64,000 nt of DNA from Arthrobacter russicus (lineage in GTDB: Bacteria > Actinomycetota > Actinomycetes > Actinomycetales > Micrococcaceae): positions 1,178,001 to 1,242,000 of the forward strand of contig NZ_JAVDQF010000001.1 in NCBI RefSeq assembly GCF_031454135.1, in the 5' to 3' direction. Shown here in pieces: positions 42,215 through 51,011 of this stretch. Every line of letters begins with the position of its first letter. The first letter of the stretch is position 1. The translations under genes were made by a program, and so were the position numbers. The notes beneath the pieces were generated by a model. That model saw only the letters and a list, made by a program, of their open reading frames with translations. It did no database searches and was not told the origin of the DNA.

Positions 42215-42549
42215 TGGCAGGAGTGGAAGAATTCTTTGTCCATTCGGTCAAGGTGGAAACTTTCCAAGGAACCGGTGCGTATGGTGATGCTTACGCTCCC
42301 CCGGTGACGCATTCACCAGCGACCGGAACCGGTGTTTTCCTCGAATCGAAACGGCGGTTGGTGCGGGACAAGTCCGGGCAGGAAGTCATCTCAGAAACGA
42401 CGCTCTACCTGCGCCCGGCACAGGCCGGACTGTATGAGCCGGATTCGCGGGTGGAGGCCCGTGGGGTGAAGTCTTACGTGATTAGCCGCGCGGTCCTGGA
42501 CGCTCCCGGCTTGGGCCTGCCCGATCATGCTGTCATCACACTGAAATAG
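42214..42549 (+). CDS. Head-tail stopper (head closure protein)
   Basis: A 111-residue beta protein: FFVHSVKVETFQGTGAYGDA, VFLESKRRLVRDKSGQEVIS and TLYLRPAQAGLYEPDSRVEA. This is the gp16-like closure fold. Its start overlaps the adaptor stop (TAATG). Confidence 0.75.
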   Translation: MAGVEEFFVHSVKVETFQGTGAYGDAYAPPVTHSPATGTGVFLESKRRLVRDKSGQEVISETTLYLRPAQAGLYEPDSRVEARGVKSYVISRAVLDAPGLGLPDHAVITLK

Positions 42550-42557
42550 AGGCAGCC

Positions 42558-42893
42558 ATGACTGATAATTTCAGTGCACATCTTGACGAACTCGACGCCA
42601 AACTTGACGCGGCGCTGCCCGCGATCGCGTTCAAAGCCATGACGCATGTCCACCAGACTGCGCTGCCGAAAACGCCGCTTGAATCTGGGGATCTACGGGG
42701 CGGGTCGTCGGTTGAGAACATTCCTGGCGGGGCACGGGTGCTTTACCCCGGCCCGTATGCCCGGTACCAGGAGTATGGAATCTTGCGCCATGAAGTCGGC
42801 CAACGGCTCTACCTGACATCCGCGCTTCTTGAGGAAGCACCGAAGGTCATCGAGATCATTGATGCCGAAGTTCAAAAGGTTGTTGGCAGCTGA
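42558..42893 (+). CDS. HK97 gp10-like tail-completion protein
   Basis: A 111-residue protein with KTPLESGDLRGGSSVENIPG and VLYPGPYARYQEYGILRHEV, the conserved Y-A-x-Y-QEYG segment of the gp10 family. It helps join tail to head. Confidence 0.75.
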   Translation: MTDNFSAHLDELDAKLDAALPAIAFKAMTHVHQTALPKTPLESGDLRGGSSVENIPGGARVLYPGPYARYQEYGILRHEVGQRLYLTSALLEEAPKVIEIIDAEVQKVVGS

Positions 42894-42930
42894 CCGAACT
42901 AAACTCTGATCATGGATGGAAGGCGGCAGC

Positions 42931-43383
42931 GTGGACTTTGAGAAAGAGTTCTTGACCGGGCTCGCCCAAATGATCGCCGACAGCAACATTGCCGTGTACC
43001 GGCCGGACGGCGTTTATGCCGAGGGTGAGGCTGGGATCGTTTTCGGGTTCTGGCCGCAATCCCCCGACGCTTGTATCGTGCTGAATCTGACGCCGCTTTC
43101 TGACGAATCGATGATCAACTTTTCCCGCTACATCCTGGAAGTGCACGCCCGTGGCGCGAAAGGTGACCCCTTTGGTGCTTCTGGCCTGGCCGTACCGGTC
43201 TTTGACCTGATCCACGGTGCCCGCAACCTCGAAGTCGGCAAAATCCAGGTGACCCAGATTTTGCGCAACGGCGGCTCACCGCTGGAACAGGACGGCAGCC
43301 GCCGGGCGAAACGTGCTGACAACTATGTGGTCTGGATGGACACCAACCCGACCCAGTACCGAAGCATCAACGGCTGGGACTGA
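42931..43383 (+). CDS. Tail terminator-like protein
   Basis: A 150-residue protein. I start it at the GTG at 42931 because GGAAGG lies 7 nt upstream, whereas the in-frame ATG at 42916 has none. NIAVYRPDGVYAEGEAGIVF, RYILEVHARGAKGDP and PTQYRSINGWD fit minor tail/terminator proteins that cap the tail tube. A strong terminator follows. Confidence 0.68.
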   Translation: MDFEKEFLTGLAQMIADSNIAVYRPDGVYAEGEAGIVFGFWPQSPDACIVLNLTPLSDESMINFSRYILEVHARGAKGDPFGASGLAVPVFDLIHGARNLEVGKIQVTQILRNGGSPLEQDGSRRAKRADNYVVWMDTNPTQYRSINGWD

Positions 43384-43427
43384 CAATCGTCCCAAGCCCA
43401 TAACTGAATAGCCCCTAACCACCTGCT

Positions 43428-43456
43428 AGCCCCGTATCTCCTACGGGGCTTTTTTC
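43428..43456 (+). terminator. Strong terminator before the major tail gene
   Basis: AGCCCCGT / ACGGGGCT with a 7-nt loop and six T residues. It separates the head-joining genes from the tail gene, which must then have its own promoter or receive read-through. Confidence 0.88.
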
Positions 43457-43488
43457 ATGCCCAAAAAGCCCCTATAGGAGGCCACCAC

Positions 43489-44190
43489 ATGTCTACCTCG
43501 CTCGCGCGTCGTTTCAAATTTGATGTCTCTGCAGACGGCAGCACCTGGCTGCCGTTCAACGGGATGAACGACTTCAACCCGCAAGAAAACCCCACCTACC
43601 AGTCCACCGCCGCTTACGACACTGACGGCTACGACTCGTTCGAAAAGACGCTGACCGCCTGGCAGGTCACCGTGAAAGCATTCCGCCGGTTGAACGCCGG
43701 GGTCTTCGACCCCGGACAGGAACTTGTGCGTAACGCCCAGTTCAAGTTCGGTGAAGCCGCCCGGCTCTACGTGCGCTGGTATGACCGTAACGGCGCACCG
43801 GAAGCGAAGAGCGGCCGCGCACTGGTCGAATGGAACCAGTCGAAGACCGGCGTAGCCGATGTCGAAGAGGTCACCGCAACGTTCAAAGGTGATGGGTCTT
43901 TGACCGCGATCACGAACCCGTGGGCCGCTCCGGCGGTTCCGGTCATCGTCTCGGCGGACCCCTCCGGCGTTGCTGCCGGCGGACAGGTGAAGATCACCGG
44001 TTCCGGATTCACCGGCACTGTTTCGACTACCGGTGTGAAGTTCGGAGCCACCAACGCGTCCACGTGGACCTTCGTTTCGGACTCGGTCATTGTCGCCACC
44101 GTGCCGGCCGGATCAGCCGGTTCGGCACCCATTGTCGTCACGAACGCGGCCGGGGCGTCAACCGCTTTCCCGTACACGCGCGGCGCATAA
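43489..44190 (+). CDS. Major tail protein with C-terminal IPT/TIG domain
   Basis: A 233-residue protein. The tube-forming part (1-145) has LARRFKFDVSADGSTWLPFN and DTDGYDSFEKTLTAWQVTVK. After a short linker, residues 150-230 form an immunoglobulin-like IPT/TIG domain: VIVSADPSGVAAGGQVKITG, GSGFTG and PIVVTNAAGASTAFPYT. Such domains decorate the tail tube and may bind carbohydrate. AGGAGG precedes the start. Confidence 0.85.
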   Translation: MSTSLARRFKFDVSADGSTWLPFNGMNDFNPQENPTYQSTAAYDTDGYDSFEKTLTAWQVTVKAFRRLNAGVFDPGQELVRNAQFKFGEAARLYVRWYDRNGAPEAKSGRALVEWNQSKTGVADVEEVTATFKGDGSLTAITNPWAAPAVPVIVSADPSGVAAGGQVKITGSGFTGTVSTTGVKFGATNASTWTFVSDSVIVATVPAGSAGSAPIVVTNAAGASTAFPYTRGA

Positions 44191-44268
44191 CACCTGAGCA
44201 CAACGTCCGTGCCGTCGCTTTCGCATAGCGGCGGCGCGGACTCCCAACTTTTGGAAGGAAACCTTACA

Positions 44269-44721
44269 TTGGCTTTTAGGTCACTCGAAGAAATCAACGG
44301 CCCCATCGTTCTACCGATCAGGGGCAAAGAATACACGTTACCCGTCGTCTCACTGAACGATGGGCTGAAGCTCCACAGCATCCTCTCCGGTGAGAACCAG
44401 GACGAACTGTTCGAAGAGCTTTACCGCATCCTTCTCGGCGATGCATGGCATCAAATGACCGACGACAAAGTACCTGCCCCAATCATTGATCGGGTCTTTT
44501 ACACGGCGCTGGCTGACTTCCGGACCGGACGCGAAGCCGCTGAAGACATTTGGGAGAACGGACTCCCAAAAGGCTACAGCGAGATAGCGGCGGCAGCAGT
44601 TCAGAAAGCGATGACCCTACAGGGCGCGGAGCCTACGACCCCGCAACCGGACTCTACGAATGGTACGAACGCGAAGAGCAAGCCCGCACCTGGGAAGAAA
44701 TCCTCGAACACTGGACACTAA
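44269..44721 (+). CDS. Tail assembly chaperone (gpG-like)
   Basis: A 150-residue protein starting at a TTG at 44269 with GGAAGG upstream; the longer frame lacks a ribosome-binding site. It begins MAFRSLEEINGPIVLPIRGK. It is the G part of a G/GT pair that coats the tape measure before tube polymerisation. A C-CCA-AAA slippery site at 44565 lets some ribosomes move into the -1 frame and make the longer form. Confidence 0.82.
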   Translation: MAFRSLEEINGPIVLPIRGKEYTLPVVSLNDGLKLHSILSGENQDELFEELYRILLGDAWHQMTDDKVPAPIIDRVFYTALADFRTGREAAEDIWENGLPKGYSEIAAAAVQKAMTLQGAEPTTPQPDSTNGTNAKSKPAPGKKSSNTGH

Positions 44722-44891
44722 TCGTCGCCGATTTCGCTGAACACTACACGATACGGCTCCGTGCAGAACCGGTCATGTCCTGGGCGGAATTCGCTGACCT
44801 GATCGCCGGCCTTCTTTGCGTTGAATCGCGCCTTTTCCGTGTCCTGAATCCTGCCCCTGACCCGTCCGACTCGATGATTGGGGACACCTAA
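44269..44891 (+). CDS. Tail assembly chaperone GT fusion by -1 ribosomal frameshift
   Basis: Ribosomes read 44269-44571, slip back one base at CCCAAAA (44565-44571) and continue to 44891, giving about 207 residues. After the slip the frame reads PKRLQRDSGG, then YDPATGLYEWYEREEQARTW and MSWAEFADLIAGLL, a normal T-domain. The heptamer fits X-XXY-YYZ in the zero frame exactly. The T part has no start of its own with a ribosome-binding site. It ends one base into the tape-measure start. Confidence 0.8.
44565..44571 (+). promoter_or_regulatory. -1 frameshift slippery heptamer CCCAAAA
   Basis: Positioned as C CCA AAA relative to the chaperone frame, so both tRNAs can re-pair in the -1 frame. It joins the G and T frames exactly where continuous homologous-looking sequence is expected. 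Confidence 0.8.
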
Positions 44892-47548
44892 TGTCCGATG
44901 GAGCCACCACTACCGGGTCTATTGACGCGAAGCTCGGTATCGACAAGACCGCATGGAACGTCGCGGTCCGGGAAACCAAAACGGAATCGGCCGAACTCGG
45001 CGCGCTCAACCCGGAAATCAAGGTTGACGCGAATGTTGCCGAAGCGTTGGCGAAGCTCGAAGCTTTGCAAATGGCTGAGCGGAAACTGCGCATCGCCGAA
45101 CTCGACTTGGACAAGGTCCAGAAGGATCGCGGCGCAACACAGCAACAGCTTCTGCGGGCTCAGAACGCTTTGTCCTCGGCCACGAACCTGACTCAGCGGT
45201 TGACCACTGAACGTGAAAAGGACGCCCAGGCCACGGCCCGGCAAGAATCCGTGGTGCGCCGCTTCAGCGACGCCTTGGACCAGAACACCGAATCCGGCCG
45301 TCGCGGACGTGTCGGGTTGCAGGCACTCGTTTTCCTTTCCCCCGCGATCGTGGGCGCGATCGCGCCTATCGGTGCTGCTGCGATCGGCCTGGCCGGCGCT
45401 TTCGGTGGGATGGCTGCTGCCGGTGTGCTGGCAGTCATCGGCATCAAAAAGGAAATGGACGCAGGCACTACCACGGGTAACGCTTATGCGTCGGGCTTGG
45501 CATCGCTGAAAACGGTTCTGGACTCTTTGGGTAAGACCGCTGCGGTATCCATGCTCGGGTCTTTTCAGCAGGCTACTGCGACGATTACCGCGAATCTGCC
45601 TGCCCTGAATTCTCAGATCGGCACGTTCACCGGCCTGCTGGGCAAGATTGGTACGACTGCGCTCGATGGGCTGATCACCGGGTTACGCGTCGCGAACCCG
45701 CTGTTTCAGGCTGCCGGATTGGTGGTCCTGGATCTAGTGGAGAAGTTCAACCAGTTCACGGCGTCTACCGGGTTCTCCCAGTTCGTGACCTATGCGGTCG
45801 GGCAGCTGCCCTTGGTAATGAATTTCCTGGGTCAGACCGGAACCCTGGTGATGAACCTGGTGCAGGCTTTCGCCCCGCTTGGCCAAGTGACCATCAGCGT
45901 CCTTTCTGGCCTGATTGGCATGCTGAACAGCGTCCCGTTGCCGGTGCTGGCTGGTTTGGTCACCACGGTGACTTCGTTGGGGGTTGCTTTCAAGATCGCG
46001 CCGGCTGTGATCGCTGCCGGTCAAGCGATTGGCGTTTTCGGTTCCATGGCACAACTGGCTGTGCCCGTCGTGGGCATCCTGTTAGCTGCCCTGGCCGGGC
46101 TGGGCGCAGCGGCCCTTTCCGCGTCCGCATCACAAAATCAGGCCACCTACTCGGTCCAGTCTTTCACCCAAGCTTTGAAAGACGACAGCAACGCCATCGG
46201 TGAGCACACGCGCGCCCAGGTTGCACGAGCCCTGGCTGATAGCAACGCGGCTGCCGCTGCCCAGGCTTTGGGCATCAGCTCCAAAACCCTCACCGATGCG
46301 TCCCTGGGCAACAAAGACGCCATTGAAAGTGTCAACGAGTCACTTGAAACCGCTAAAGGCACGTACGACAACGCGGGCACTGCGGTGCTCAACTTCCTCA
46401 GCAACGGCATGGGAATGAGCGTTCAGCAGCGTGACACTGAAGCTGCGGTAAAGCTCGTCACTGACGCCTTGGAGAAGAACAAAAATGGGCTTCTCCAAGG
46501 CCAGGCAGCTAACGCAGCTGAAGCCCAGGCATTGGGCGTGAATCAGACCGCTTTGCAGCAACTCGCCGCCCAATATGGGGTCTCGGTGAGTGCTTACCAG
46601 AACGCGAAGGACCAGCAGCAGAAAACGAAAGATCAGCTCGACGCGACGACCCTTTCCATGCAGTTGCAAAACAACGCCGCTGGGTTGCTGAAGCAGGCGT
46701 GGGACGAGTTCAACGGGAAAACGCTCTCGGTTGAACAGTCTCAAACCCGTGCCGGGCAGGCTACGAACTCTCTCATCTCAGCCCTTCAACTAAACAACGC
46801 AGAGATCCGTGGCAACACTGACGCGGCGTTGAGCAACCAGTCCGTTATCCAGTCCAAGGTGCAAGCAGATCAAGCCGCCGCTCAGGCAGTAGCGGATCAG
46901 ACGAAAAGCACCCAGGCCGGCACTCAGGCGTTTGGCGAGTCCAAGGCGGCACTTGAAGCCAGTCTCCGCTCCCAAGGCCTATTGACCGGCGAGGTTCAGG
47001 CCTACATCAACAAGCTCTACGACGTAAACAACTTCAAACCCAAACCTGTTGATCTTGAAGTCAAGTCCGAAGCCGCGCAGGCTGCCGTTGACGCGCTTCA
47101 ATATCGGCTGTCCATGTTGAAGAACAAGACGATTTACGTAGATGTTCAATCATCGGAGTCAGTGAACAACAATCCACCAGTCAGGCCCGGTCAGATTGGC
47201 ATGTATGCTTCCGGTGATCTGGTGAAGGAAAGCCCCATCAACTATCTTGCCAGTGGTGGTTCTCCTTGGCCCAGTAGGGGCACCGATTCAGTACCAGCCA
47301 TGCTCACTCCGGGTGAATTTGTAGTCAAACAGCCCGCCGTTTCAAGTGTCGGGTTGAGCGCACTGCGCTATATCAACCAGACCGGCCAGCTACCCGAGTC
47401 CCGGACAGACTCGCCGGGGCCGATCACTGTTCAACTGGTGCTCGATGGGCAAGTCTTGGATTCTCGGATTGTGAATCTTGCCAACTTGCGCGTCGAAGCA
47501 GGATTTAGAGAAGCAAATGACAGGGCACAACGGAGGCCATCACGTTAG
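44891..47548 (+). CDS. Tape measure protein
   Basis: An 885-residue protein. The start overlaps the chaperone frame (TAATG). It has the coiled-coil N-terminus (LDLDKVQKDRGATQQQLLRA), several hydrophobic segments between about 140 and 410 (AIGLAGAFGGMAAAGVLAVI, VVGILLAALAGLGAAALSA), and the Gln/Ala-rich C-terminal half. Its length sets the tail length, about 130 nm by the usual 1.5 angstrom per residue rule. The end has PGEFVVKQPAVSSVGLSALR, common in actinophage tape measures. Confidence 0.92.
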   Translation: MSDGATTTGSIDAKLGIDKTAWNVAVRETKTESAELGALNPEIKVDANVAEALAKLEALQMAERKLRIAELDLDKVQKDRGATQQQLLRAQNALSSATNLTQRLTTEREKDAQATARQESVVRRFSDALDQNTESGRRGRVGLQALVFLSPAIVGAIAPIGAAAIGLAGAFGGMAAAGVLAVIGIKKEMDAGTTTGNAYASGLASLKTVLDSLGKTAAVSMLGSFQQATATITANLPALNSQIGTFTGLLGKIGTTALDGLITGLRVANPLFQAAGLVVLDLVEKFNQFTASTGFSQFVTYAVGQLPLVMNFLGQTGTLVMNLVQAFAPLGQVTISVLSGLIGMLNSVPLPVLAGLVTTVTSLGVAFKIAPAVIAAGQAIGVFGSMAQLAVPVVGILLAALAGLGAAALSASASQNQATYSVQSFTQALKDDSNAIGEHTRAQVARALADSNAAAAAQALGISSKTLTDASLGNKDAIESVNESLETAKGTYDNAGTAVLNFLSNGMGMSVQQRDTEAAVKLVTDALEKNKNGLLQGQAANAAEAQALGVNQTALQQLAAQYGVSVSAYQNAKDQQQKTKDQLDATTLSMQLQNNAAGLLKQAWDEFNGKTLSVEQSQTRAGQATNSLISALQLNNAEIRGNTDAALSNQSVIQSKVQADQAAAQAVADQTKSTQAGTQAFGESKAALEASLRSQGLLTGEVQAYINKLYDVNNFKPKPVDLEVKSEAAQAAVDALQYRLSMLKNKTIYVDVQSSESVNNNPPVRPGQIGMYASGDLVKESPINYLASGGSPWPSRGTDSVPAMLTPGEFVVKQPAVSSVGLSALRYINQTGQLPESRTDSPGPITVQLVLDGQVLDSRIVNLANLRVEAGFREANDRAQRRPSR

Positions 47549-47952
47549 GAGCTCGCGGACAGTATCACCTGAAGTCCGTTATCCGGGTGATACGTCCACG
47601 AAGCCTCATAGTTGGACCATTTTCCGGATTGCATTCCATCCATAGCGCGCGTGGCAGTCATTTTCGACCAGGTGCTGTCCGGCATGTCGAGTCCCGTCAA
47701 TACGCATTTCAATGTCGCGTTATCAAGGCCATTTCCATACTGGGGTTTCCCTTGAAGTGTGGCCGACTTACCCGAATCCTGAATCTTGGCGTACTTCAAA
47801 TTGTCTTTGGACACGCATTTGTTTACCGAGGCTTGAACTGCTGGCGGCTCTGGCGTGGATGGCGCGCCCGATCCCCCACCGCAAGCTGCTAGAAAGAAGG
47901 CTAGTCCGATGACCGGGGCGAGCAGCTTCCTGGATGTTTTCTGTGTGTTCAT
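47545..47952 (-). CDS. Lipoprotein moron inside the tail module
   Basis: A 135-residue protein on the strand opposite to all tail genes. Signal peptide and lipobox: LAPVIGLAFFLAACGGG, with cleavage before the cysteine of LAAC. The mature part has paired cysteines (NKCVSKD, LKCVLTG) and no recognised domain. Its stop overlaps the tape-measure stop by 4 bp. I chose the ATG at 47952 because it places the signal peptide normally. Such isolated, oppositely oriented membrane-protein genes are typically expressed in the lysogen and often block superinfection. Confidence 0.75.
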   Translation of the reverse strand: MNTQKTSRKLLAPVIGLAFFLAACGGGSGAPSTPEPPAVQASVNKCVSKDNLKYAKIQDSGKSATLQGKPQYGNGLDNATLKCVLTGLDMPDSTWSKMTATRAMDGMQSGKWSNYEASWTYHPDNGLQVILSASS

Positions 47953-47999
47953 GGCGCTAATCATAAGCCCACCCAATGACGTTTTGAGGAGGCCGGCTG

Positions 48000-49436
48000 A
48001 TGGCGGTTATGACACGTACTAACCGGGCGTCCAACCCGTCTGCGACTTCGTCCACGAACTACGCCGTGGTTCCTGGTACGTCCGGGGCGGCTGGCCTGTC
48101 GAATCAGTCCGGTGCGGGCGCGTTCGGGGCCGGTTTCAACCGGGCCACGTGGACGACAGCTACCACAGCGGCCAGTGGCGGGATCTCGTACACGCAAACG
48201 CTGTTGAGCCCGAACGTTCAGTACTCGCATATGGTTTGGGTCAGGTCATCGAAGGCCCAGACGTTGCAGCTTTCGGGCCAGTATCAGAATTCATCCGGCA
48301 GTAACGTCGGGTCGGTCTTCACCTCGTCTGCGGCGTCCGTGGCTGCCGGTGTTTGGACCGTGTTCGCGGTCAATGGAGCCACATCGGGTGCAGCGGTTGA
48401 CCGAGTGGTGTTGTCGGTCGGCGCGGTTTCTGGTGGGTCGAATTGGGCTGTTGGCGACACTTTGGACATTGATGGTGTGCTGATCGAGGCTGCACCGGTA
48501 GCTGGTGCGTTCTTTGATGGTTCGTTTGTTTCCGCTGCGAACGTCGTCTATGCGTGGGCTGGATCTGCGAACGCGTCGAACTCGACCGCGACCACGTATC
48601 AGCCAGTCGTTGCGGCTGTTGCGAAAGCTGATGCGCCGTGCCCTCGGGTGGAAGTGACGGTGACGGATCTGGCCCCGTTGAATCAGGTCGTGAATGTTTG
48701 GCGAACGTCGGACGGAAGGCGGCAAGCGGTCCGTGGCGCTCGCGGGCGGACCATGGTTGCTGCTGATTTCGTCATTGATTATGAAGCCCCGCTGAACCGC
48801 TCCCTGACCTATGAAGTGGAAGTCACCGCCGGGGTGAACGCGCTTGCGGTCGTCACGCCGGCCACGGTCATTGTGTCGTCGCAATATTGGTGGATTCAAG
48901 ACCCGCTGGTTCCGTCCTCAGCCATGGCATTAGCGGTGACGAAGGGCGATTCAAGCCGTCCGGTTTTGACTGCTGCCGCCGTGAGAACCCTCGAATATGC
49001 TGCATCGGTTAGTGTGCTCCCTGTTCTCGGTTCAGCGGAGCCGGTAGCGCTGATGGGAACACGGTCGATTGCTGGGAATGTGGATTTCAGCATGTTCACC
49101 CAAGCCGCGTCCGCCACGACCGCGTTGCGTAACCTCATCAAGCAGACACCGCTTTTGCTGGTACGCCCGAACGGTGCGCGAAATGACGGCATACCTGGGG
49201 TCGCCTATTTCGCCTCCGGTAAACCTGTTGAGCATCCGGTGACGGTCGCTTTCGGTGGGTCATTGACCAGTTGGCAACTCACCGGCGATTTGGTTGCCGC
49301 GCCGACGATGAATGTGCTGGTGCCGGTGTGGACGTATGGGACGGTGCAGGCTTTGTGGGCGACGTATCAGCAAGCGCAAACGACGCTTGGTGGGAAAACG
49401 TATCTTGATGTGCTCAAATCCCCTTCCGGGGTCTAA
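48000..49436 (+). CDS. Distal tail protein with N-terminal carbohydrate-binding-like domain
   Basis: A 478-residue protein with GAGGAGG upstream. Residues 1-195 (TRTNRASNPSATSSTNYAVV, GISYTQTLLSPNVQYSHMVW, DTLDIDGVLIEAAPVAGAFF) resemble CBM4/9-like jelly-roll modules used in phage minor tail proteins. The rest (VEVTVTDLAPLNQVVNVWRT onward) is beta-rich and fits distal tail proteins. It likely forms the tail tip ring and touches host glycans. Confidence 0.75.
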   Translation: MAVMTRTNRASNPSATSSTNYAVVPGTSGAAGLSNQSGAGAFGAGFNRATWTTATTAASGGISYTQTLLSPNVQYSHMVWVRSSKAQTLQLSGQYQNSSGSNVGSVFTSSAASVAAGVWTVFAVNGATSGAAVDRVVLSVGAVSGGSNWAVGDTLDIDGVLIEAAPVAGAFFDGSFVSAANVVYAWAGSANASNSTATTYQPVVAAVAKADAPCPRVEVTVTDLAPLNQVVNVWRTSDGRRQAVRGARGRTMVAADFVIDYEAPLNRSLTYEVEVTAGVNALAVVTPATVIVSSQYWWIQDPLVPSSAMALAVTKGDSSRPVLTAAAVRTLEYAASVSVLPVLGSAEPVALMGTRSIAGNVDFSMFTQAASATTALRNLIKQTPLLLVRPNGARNDGIPGVAYFASGKPVEHPVTVAFGGSLTSWQLTGDLVAAPTMNVLVPVWTYGTVQALWATYQQAQTTLGGKTYLDVLKSPSGV

Positions 49437-49449
49437 ATGAAGGAGAAAA

Positions 49450-49770
49450 ATGGCGGATGTTAGGTGTTGGCAGGCGTACCCGGATTCGACGGGCTTTGAG
49501 GACGTGGCACGGCAGATCAGTGGCGATACAGCGTATTTGAAAGTCGGGGTCAGTGTCGCTTCCGTGACTGGCTCTGGTGCCCAGTCGGTGATGGTGGTGC
49601 AGTGGTCTGATGACGGGACGACGTGGACTGAGACGGAGCCTTTAGCGACGATCACTGCCCCGCCAGGGACAGTGAAAAAGTTCGAGGTCAAAGCCCCGTA
49701 TTGGCGGATCAAGGGTGTCACGACGGGCACCGACGCGGTAGTGACAAGTAGCGCCTGGGCCATTTACTAA
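49450..49770 (+). CDS. Small minor tail protein
   Basis: A 106-residue beta protein: DVRCWQAYPDSTGFEDVARQ, VQWSDDGTTWTETEP and APYWRIKGVTTGTDAVVTSS. The pattern resembles the F5/8-type or discoidin-like strands in other minor tail proteins. AAGGAG precedes it. Role inferred from position. Confidence 0.6.
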   Translation: MADVRCWQAYPDSTGFEDVARQISGDTAYLKVGVSVASVTGSGAQSVMVVQWSDDGTTWTETEPLATITAPPGTVKKFEVKAPYWRIKGVTTGTDAVVTSSAWAIY

Positions 49771-49790
49771 AACCACTCTTTGGGGGTCGT

Positions 49791-51011
49791 GTGCGGTTCA
49801 TTGATGAGAACACGGCGAACGCGCTCACCGGCTCCCGTGCTGGTGACTTGATCCGGGTGTATGCCTGGTACGGGGGGAAACTTTCTTTCCCTGATCCTTT
49901 GAAGGTCACCTCTTGGTCGATCAATTGGGACCGGTCCCGGCAAGTGTCGCAAATGAATGTGACCATTGTGGACGAGTCCGGGAAGCAAGCACCCTGGCTT
50001 TTGGAAGATCCTTTAGGTGTTGGCGGGGCCGAGCTGCAAGTCATTTACCAGGTCGGCTCTGCCGGGTATGTGAACCTGGGGTGGTACCGGATCACCCAAT
50101 CAGAACCTGATGATCAGTGGCGCTCTTATCTCATTGATGAAAAGGGCAGGATCAACCCGAACACGCCGATTCCTAAAGATAAGCGTCTCGTGTCGGTCCC
50201 TGGCGGGACGGTGGTGCAAATCACGGCGCAGGACCGGGGACGTAATGCGCAAAGCTACCGGCTGCTGGCCCCGGAGTCCCCGCCCGGGTCTTCACCGACT
50301 ATAGTTTCTGAAATTCAGCGGCTCATGGACGGTATAGCCCCGGTCGTCACCACGAGCGGGGTGGTGGATCGGGCGGTGAATAAGTCCTTGGTCTATCAGG
50401 ACGACCGGCTCAACGCTGTCCAGGACTTGGCTCGGCGCATCCTGTGCGATGTGCGGTTCAATGGTGATGGCCAATGCGAAATCTATCCGCTCACCGCCCA
50501 GTCCCCGGTCTGGACGGTGCGCGGCGGGCCGGAGGGTGCTTTGGTGCGGGTCAACCGCTCCCAATCCTTGGACGGGTTGTACAACATTTTCGTCGTGGAA
50601 GGCACCGCCACAAATGGTGGGCGCAGCATCCCCGTGACCGGGATCTCACAAATCTCCACCGGCCCGCTCTCCGTGAACGGCCCGCACGGTCGGGTGCCCA
50701 AATTCTATTCCTCACCCATGATCTCCACCCAAGCCGAAGCTGACGCTTACGCCCAGACCATGATGAGCACGCAGCTGGCCGGGCTGACGACTGATCTGAA
50801 AGTGGAATGCTTGCCGAATCCGGCGATCCAGCAAGGTGACTGGGTGACTATTGCCTCACCGATCGTCAATGGGCAAGAAGCCCTCCTTTCCGGGTCGGTG
50901 AAAACCATGGACCTCCGCTCCGCTGGCTCCACGGTCGGCCCCATGGCCCTGACCGTCGAATGCTCCTACACCGATGTGCAAACCGTAATGGGGGGCGTGA
51001 ATCGTGGCTGA
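49791..51011 (+). CDS. Minor tail protein (DUF5047-like baseplate component)
   Basis: A 406-residue GTG-started protein. DLIRVYAWYGGKLSFPDPLK, SWSINWDRSRQVSQMNVTIV, VVQITAQDRGRNAQSYRLLA and VNRSQSLDGLYNIFVVEGTA place it with actinophage tail-tip proteins that resemble the hub (gp27/gpD-like). It is expected to lie between the distal tail ring and the receptor-binding proteins. Confidence 0.7.
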   Translation: MRFIDENTANALTGSRAGDLIRVYAWYGGKLSFPDPLKVTSWSINWDRSRQVSQMNVTIVDESGKQAPWLLEDPLGVGGAELQVIYQVGSAGYVNLGWYRITQSEPDDQWRSYLIDEKGRINPNTPIPKDKRLVSVPGGTVVQITAQDRGRNAQSYRLLAPESPPGSSPTIVSEIQRLMDGIAPVVTTSGVVDRAVNKSLVYQDDRLNAVQDLARRILCDVRFNGDGQCEIYPLTAQSPVWTVRGGPEGALVRVNRSQSLDGLYNIFVVEGTATNGGRSIPVTGISQISTGPLSVNGPHGRVPKFYSSPMISTQAEADAYAQTMMSTQLAGLTTDLKVECLPNPAIQQGDWVTIASPIVNGQEALLSGSVKTMDLRSAGSTVGPMALTVECSYTDVQTVMGGVNRG

